Assembly: GCF_013410115.1 (NCBI RefSeq)
Contig: NZ_JACCCV010000001.1
Coordinates: forward strand, 1,550,001 to 1,614,000
Reading direction: 5' to 3'
Length of the DNA stretch: 64,000 bases
From: Tunturiibacter gelidiferens
Lineage (GTDB): Bacteria > Acidobacteriota > Terriglobia > Terriglobales > Acidobacteriaceae
In this document: positions 61,081 through 64,000 of the stretch, in pieces
Position numbering within the stretch: the stretch's first letter is position 1
Layout of the letters: each line of letters starts with the position of its first letter
Program-made: the position numbers and the translations under genes
Notes under the pieces: generated by a model
Seen by the model: only the letters and a program-made list of their open reading frames with translations
What the model was told of the DNA's origin: nothing
Databases searched by the model: none

Positions 61081-61123
61081 CACCCTTCTGCGACAATTAG
61101 GGATATCACCTTCTGCGAGAATT
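61081..61123 (+). promoter_or_regulatory. Direct repeat upstream of dcd
   Basis: CACCCTTCTGCGACAATT (61081-61098) and CACCTTCTGCGAGAATT (61107-61123) lie 26 bases apart. The second holds the palindrome TTCTGCGAGAA. The dcd start is 40 bases downstream. Confidence 0.45.
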
Positions 61124-61163
61124 GAAGAAATTTCAAAAAGCAGGACTGAAGGGGCACACCAGA

Positions 61164-61718
61164 GTGGCAATTAAAAGCGACCGTTGGATTCGCCAGCAGG
61201 CGAACGAACACGGAATGATCTCTCCGTTTAGCGAAAAACAGGTTCGAGAGGGTGTTATCTCTTATGGACTCTCTTCTTATGGGTACGATCTGAGGGTATC
61301 GGACGAGTTCAAGATCTTTACCAACGTCAACAGCGCGATCATCGATCCGAAGGCTTTCGATGAGCGCTCGTTTGTGACGGTGCAGGCCGATAGCGTGATC
61401 GTTCCGCCGAACTCTTTTGCGCTGGCGCGGTCGATTGAGTACTTCAAGATTCCTCGCGATGTGCTGACGATCTGCGTAGGCAAATCGACGTATGCGCGGT
61501 GCGGGATTATCGTGAACGTTACGCCGTTCGAGCCGGAGTGGGAGGGCTATGTGACTCTGGAGATCTCGAACACAACGCCTTTGCCGGCGCGGGTATATGC
61601 GAACGAAGGCCTCTGCCAGATCCTTTTCTTTCAATCCGACGAGGTGTGTGAGGTCAGCTATGCGGATCGGAAGGGGAAGTATCAAAATCAGCAGGGAATC
61701 GTGCTGCCTAAGCTATAA
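61164..61718 (+). CDS. dcd: dCTP deaminase
   Basis: 184 residues from the GTG at 61164 (AAGGGG upstream), which yields the usual [11 protein letters not shown]; the TTG at 61122 falls in the repeat region. [15 protein letters not shown], the active-site stretch [20 protein letters not shown] with S108 and R112 in the SxxxR arrangement, and E133 in TLEISN are present. It converts dCTP to dUTP. Two direct repeats lie just upstream. Confidence 0.94.
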   Translation: MAIKSDRWIRQQANEHGMISPFSEKQVREGVISYGLSSYGYDLRVSDEFKIFTNVNSAIIDPKAFDERSFVTVQADSVIVPPNSFALARSIEYFKIPRDVLTICVGKSTYARCGIIVNVTPFEPEWEGYVTLEISNTTPLPARVYANEGLCQILFFQSDEVCEVSYADRKGKYQNQQGIVLPKL

Positions 61719-61772
61719 AACTACAGAGTTACGATTTTTCTGAAGCGCTGAAGACGGCCTACTAAATGCACG

Positions 61773-62474
61773 ATGCTGAGTAAAGGGGCTGCGCAGGCGA
61801 TGAAGGACACAAAAGACAAGAAGGTTAAGAAGGCCAAGGGATCTCTGCGCGTCGGACTCGTGGCTGCGGATCCGTTGCGAATCTTGGGATTGCAGACGAT
61901 CTTTCCTGACGGCGGACCGGTGGAGGTTGTTCCTCTGTCGGTTCCGGGGGCGCTGGATGCGTCGGGAGTGTCGTTGATCCTGATCGATTCGGCTTGCACC
62001 GAGCACATCTTTGAGCTGCTGGCAACGTTTCGCAGAACGCGCCCCCGTTTTCGGCTGATGGTGCTTGGGCTGGAGGAGGATCACGAACACATTCAACGAA
62101 TTATCGGCGCCGGAGCGAAGGGCTACCTGGCCCATTCGGCGAAGGAGAGCGAGATTCGGATGGCGATCGATGTGGTGCAGGATGGGTCGGTGTGGGCTCC
62201 CCGCAAGGTTTTGGCGCGGTTGCTGGAGTCGACTTCAGCTGGCGCGGAGACGACGACCAAACCAGCCAAGGAGCCGAAGTTCACGAAACGGGAGCTGCAG
62301 GTGCTGCGTTTGCTGGCTGCCGGGCATCCTAACCCGACGATTGGCCGGGAGCTTGGAATCGACGTGGGCACTGTGAAGAAGCATGTGGGCAACCTGATGC
62401 GGAAGGTCGGGGTTGATAATCGCATCGCATTGTCTGTTCAGGCCGTCAAACAGAAGCTGTTGCTGAAGCGGTAA
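61773..62474 (+). CDS. LuxR-type response regulator
   Basis: 233 residues. A Lys-rich start (KDTKDKKVKKAKG) leads into a receiver-like domain (about 25-140): VGLVAADPLRILGLQTI, LILIDSACTEH at the phosphoacceptor position, and GAGAKGYLAHSAKESEIRMA. The LuxR HTH is at about 168-228 (TKRELQVLRLLAAGHPNPTI and GTVKKHVGNLMRKVGVDNRI). The first acidic pocket has one Asp instead of the usual pair, so phosphorylation is uncertain. No histidine kinase gene is adjacent. Confidence 0.85.
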   Translation: MLSKGAAQAMKDTKDKKVKKAKGSLRVGLVAADPLRILGLQTIFPDGGPVEVVPLSVPGALDASGVSLILIDSACTEHIFELLATFRRTRPRFRLMVLGLEEDHEHIQRIIGAGAKGYLAHSAKESEIRMAIDVVQDGSVWAPRKVLARLLESTSAGAETTTKPAKEPKFTKRELQVLRLLAAGHPNPTIGRELGIDVGTVKKHVGNLMRKVGVDNRIALSVQAVKQKLLLKR

Positions 62475-62580
62475 CCCGGAATTTTGGTAAGAAATTTGAT
62501 CGACTGGAACCGTTGGTGGGTCTCGTTCGTTGCAAATGCTGATACAGGATGAGTTAGTGGATTTTTATTGTCCAAATAGC

Positions 62581-62748
62581 GTTAACTACTAAGTTAACAA
62601 AAACCGCTCAAAGGTCTACCCACCTTCGTACCGTTGTGAGCGAAGGTAATGTGGGGCAAAGTACTACCAAGCAACACAGACCTGGGAGAGGGGTTGTAGA
62701 GATAGCGTCGGAGTTCTGCCGACACTATCTCTACAACCCCCATTTTTT
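62581..62748 (+). ncRNA. Candidate small RNA ending at a strong terminator
   Basis: An AT-rich start with GTTAAC, TACTAA, GTTAAC (62581-62598) is followed by a two-part hairpin at 62619-62656 (CCCAC with GTGGG, ACCTTCG with CGAAGGT), and by a terminator stem at 62690-62740 with a T run. It lies free between two genes on the same strand. It could also be the long 3' end of the LuxR-type message. Confidence 0.35.
62690..62748 (+). terminator. Very strong rho-independent terminator
   Basis: GGGGTTGTAGAGATAG pairs with CTATCTCTACAACCCC, continued by GTCGG and CCGAC after one mismatch, around a 7-base loop; CA and TTTTTT follow. Confidence 0.92.
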
Positions 62749-62900
62749 CGGGTGTGTGTGGTCATATTGACATATGCTGGTTCCGTTTGTGTTGACGGAC
62801 AACTTGGAGCGGTTTCGGCCCATCCTACATATTGTTGGAAATAGGCAGCTTGCTGAGCCCTCTCCAAAATATAGACAAGAACGTGAAAGGGATAACGATA

Positions 62901-63602
62901 ATGTTGAAGAAGATTTCAGTGGCACTTTGTGGTTTGGCGATGATGGCCGGTTCTCTGTCTGCGCATGCGCAGGGCGATAAGGCGAAGATTGCGGATCGTA
63001 TGACCGCTGCTGGCGAGGTGCTTAACCAGATCATGGCGACACCAGATAAAGGCATACCAAGCGGGATTCTGTCGGGTGCATCGTGCGTGGTAGTGATTCC
63101 GAGCTTTAAGAAGGGCGCCTTTGTTGTGGGAGCGCAGTACGGACAGGGTGTCGCGACTTGTCGTACGCCTAGCGGAAAGTGGAGCGCTCCGGTTTGCGTT
63201 CAACTAGCCGGGGGCAGCTTCGGGTTCCAGATTGGCGGTCAGGCGACGGACCTCGTGTTGATTGCGATGAATCAGCAGGGTCTGCAGGACATGTTGAAGA
63301 ACAAGTTCAAGCTGGGAGCTGATGCTGCTGCCTCTGCTGGTCCAGTGGGACGAAATGCCCAGGCTGGAACGGACTGGAAGTTGAATGCGGAGTTTCTAAG
63401 CTACTCGCGTAGCAAGGGGCTGTTTGCCGGCATCGATCTCGATGGCACGGTGCTGTCGCAGAATCAGGACGACACCCGCGCGCTGTACGGTTCCGACATT
63501 CAGTTCGAACAGATTCTTGGTGGCAAGGAAGTGACTCCGGTTGAGGCTCGTCCGTTTGTGCGAACGGTGGCGAAGTATTTTGTGGTTGCCAAGAACCGGT
63601 AG
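62901..63602 (+). CDS. YSC84-family lipid-binding secreted protein
   Basis: 233 residues from the ATG at 62901 (AAAGGGATAACG upstream). Signal peptide KKISVALCGLAMMAGSLSAH, ending HAQG. The mature part has GIPSGILSGASCVVVIPSFK, GAFVVGAQYGQGVATCRTPS, QIGGQATDLVLIAMNQQGLQ and the C-terminal ALYGSDIQFEQILGG, all typical of the YSC84/Ysc84 actin- and lipid-binding domain found in bacteria as an exported protein. A terminator follows. Confidence 0.88.
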   Translation: MLKKISVALCGLAMMAGSLSAHAQGDKAKIADRMTAAGEVLNQIMATPDKGIPSGILSGASCVVVIPSFKKGAFVVGAQYGQGVATCRTPSGKWSAPVCVQLAGGSFGFQIGGQATDLVLIAMNQQGLQDMLKNKFKLGADAAASAGPVGRNAQAGTDWKLNAEFLSYSRSKGLFAGIDLDGTVLSQNQDDTRALYGSDIQFEQILGGKEVTPVEARPFVRTVAKYFVVAKNR

Positions 63603-63623
63603 TGGCATTTGTTGTTTGATCAT

Positions 63624-63660
63624 GGAAGGGCGGCTGATTTGGCCGCCCTTTCTGTTTTTA
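63624..63660 (+). terminator. Rho-independent terminator after the YSC84 gene
   Basis: AAGGGCGGC and GCCGCCCTT with a 7-base loop, then TCTGTTTTTA. Confidence 0.9.
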
Positions 63661-63694
63661 AGGCGTCGAGGATGGGAATCGGTAGACTAGAGGC

Positions 63695-64000
63695 TTGAGC
63701 AAGGTTCCAAAAAAAGAGCAGGTTGACGCGGAGGTGAGCTTCCGCGAACGAGTTGAGTTTGCCGTGGTGTGGTTGGCGGTTCGTGGGATGCGTTTGTTTC
63801 CGCGTGGAGTGGCCAGGTCGGTGGGCAAGGGGATTGCGACGATTGCGTTTCACGGGTTGGGACGGCTACGTGGAGTGGGCGCACGGAACCTGAAGCTCGC
63901 GTTTCCTGAGATGCCGGAGGTGGAGCGTGAGAGGATTCTGCGGTCGTTGTACCGGCGTCTTGGCTGGCTGCTGGCGGAGTTCTGCCTGATGCCGGGATAC
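63695..64000 (+). CDS. LpxL/HtrB-family lipid A acyltransferase, 3' end missing
   Basis: The frame runs from a TTG (63695) to the edge of the window, 102 codons, without a stop. EFAVVWLAVRGMRLFPRGVA is followed by the family pattern GARNLKLAFPEMPEVERERI and YRRLGWLLAEFCLMPG, as at the start of lipid A late acyltransferases. The catalytic His-Asp motif lies beyond the window. It would add an acyl chain to lipid A at the inner membrane. The start codon is uncertain. Confidence 0.75.
   Translation, partial: MSKVPKKEQVDAEVSFRERVEFAVVWLAVRGMRLFPRGVARSVGKGIATIAFHGLGRLRGVGARNLKLAFPEMPEVERERILRSLYRRLGWLLAEFCLMPGY

Larger units (their letters stand above)
62475..62900. other. 426-base intergenic region with RNA structure
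   Basis: No protein frame is supported. It contains paired GTTAAC boxes, two hairpins and a very strong terminator (see 62581-62748), then about 150 bases of leader before the YSC84 gene. Confidence 0.5.

Overview
The window reads as chromosomal core sequence of a Gram-negative Acidobacteriota, most likely a Terriglobia/Acidobacteriaceae relative (Edaphobacter, Granulicella or Terriglobus type). This placement is inferred from gene content. There is a full outer-membrane and LPS-export gene set, two secreted proteins of the VWFA type best known from acidobacteria, a FecR/WGW/proline-rich secreted protein, an alpha2-beta2 glycyl-tRNA synthetase, and several families of dispersed intergenic repeats. 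I see no tRNA, rRNA, CRISPR array, transposase, prophage or plasmid gene.

Layout. 1-8.4 kb: outer-membrane biogenesis (BamA/TamA-type barrel, cut by the left edge; SurA-type N-domain protein; TamB), then a BON-domain protein and a UbiA prenyltransferase. 8.4-13 kb: stress proteins on the minus strand (CsbD-like and a 49-aa membrane peptide), prephenate dehydratase, a possible structured RNA, and Lon. 13-26.5 kb: accessory single genes (DUF488, DUF2306, YCII, two reductase-like RibD_C proteins, a VOC protein, GGDEF, a GlxA-type regulator divergent from an HD hydrolase, MoaD/MoaE, a VWFA protein, an inositol-phosphatase-like enzyme, Nudix, ferredoxin). Most of the repeats lie here. 26.5-35.5 kb: SDR, RecO, a second GGDEF protein, a carbohydrate-binding secreted protein, an SDR/HxlR divergent pair, a VWFA protein and the FecR protein. 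35.7-42.5 kb: glyQ-glyS, a small membrane protein, GNAT, OpgC and a conserved hypothetical.

42.5-54.3 kb is the most coherent block, all on the plus strand and tightly packed: LptC/LptA-like, LptB, RpoN, long HPF, RapZ, MsbA, YicC, guanylate kinase, RNA polymerase omega and a type-4 uracil-DNA glycosylase. It joins LPS transport and flipping to sigma-54, ribosome hibernation and the RapZ/YicC RNA-control genes. Its upstream region holds a 188-bp nested perfect palindrome. 54.8-64 kb: RNase T2, zinc alcohol dehydrogenase with an AraC regulator, PriA with an unusual repeat-bearing linker, HU, dCTP deaminase, a LuxR-type regulator, a YSC84 lipoprotein-like secreted protein, and the start of an LpxL-type acyltransferase cut by the right edge.

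No clear new multi-gene system is visible. The best unexplained signals are the 188-bp palindrome before the lpt/rpoN operon, a dispersed repeat that has become the translated tail of MoaE, a 24-bp tandem repeat inside PriA, MoaD running past its essential Gly-Gly, an 8-bp tandem repeat at the glyQ/glyS junction, and two or three candidate structured RNAs.
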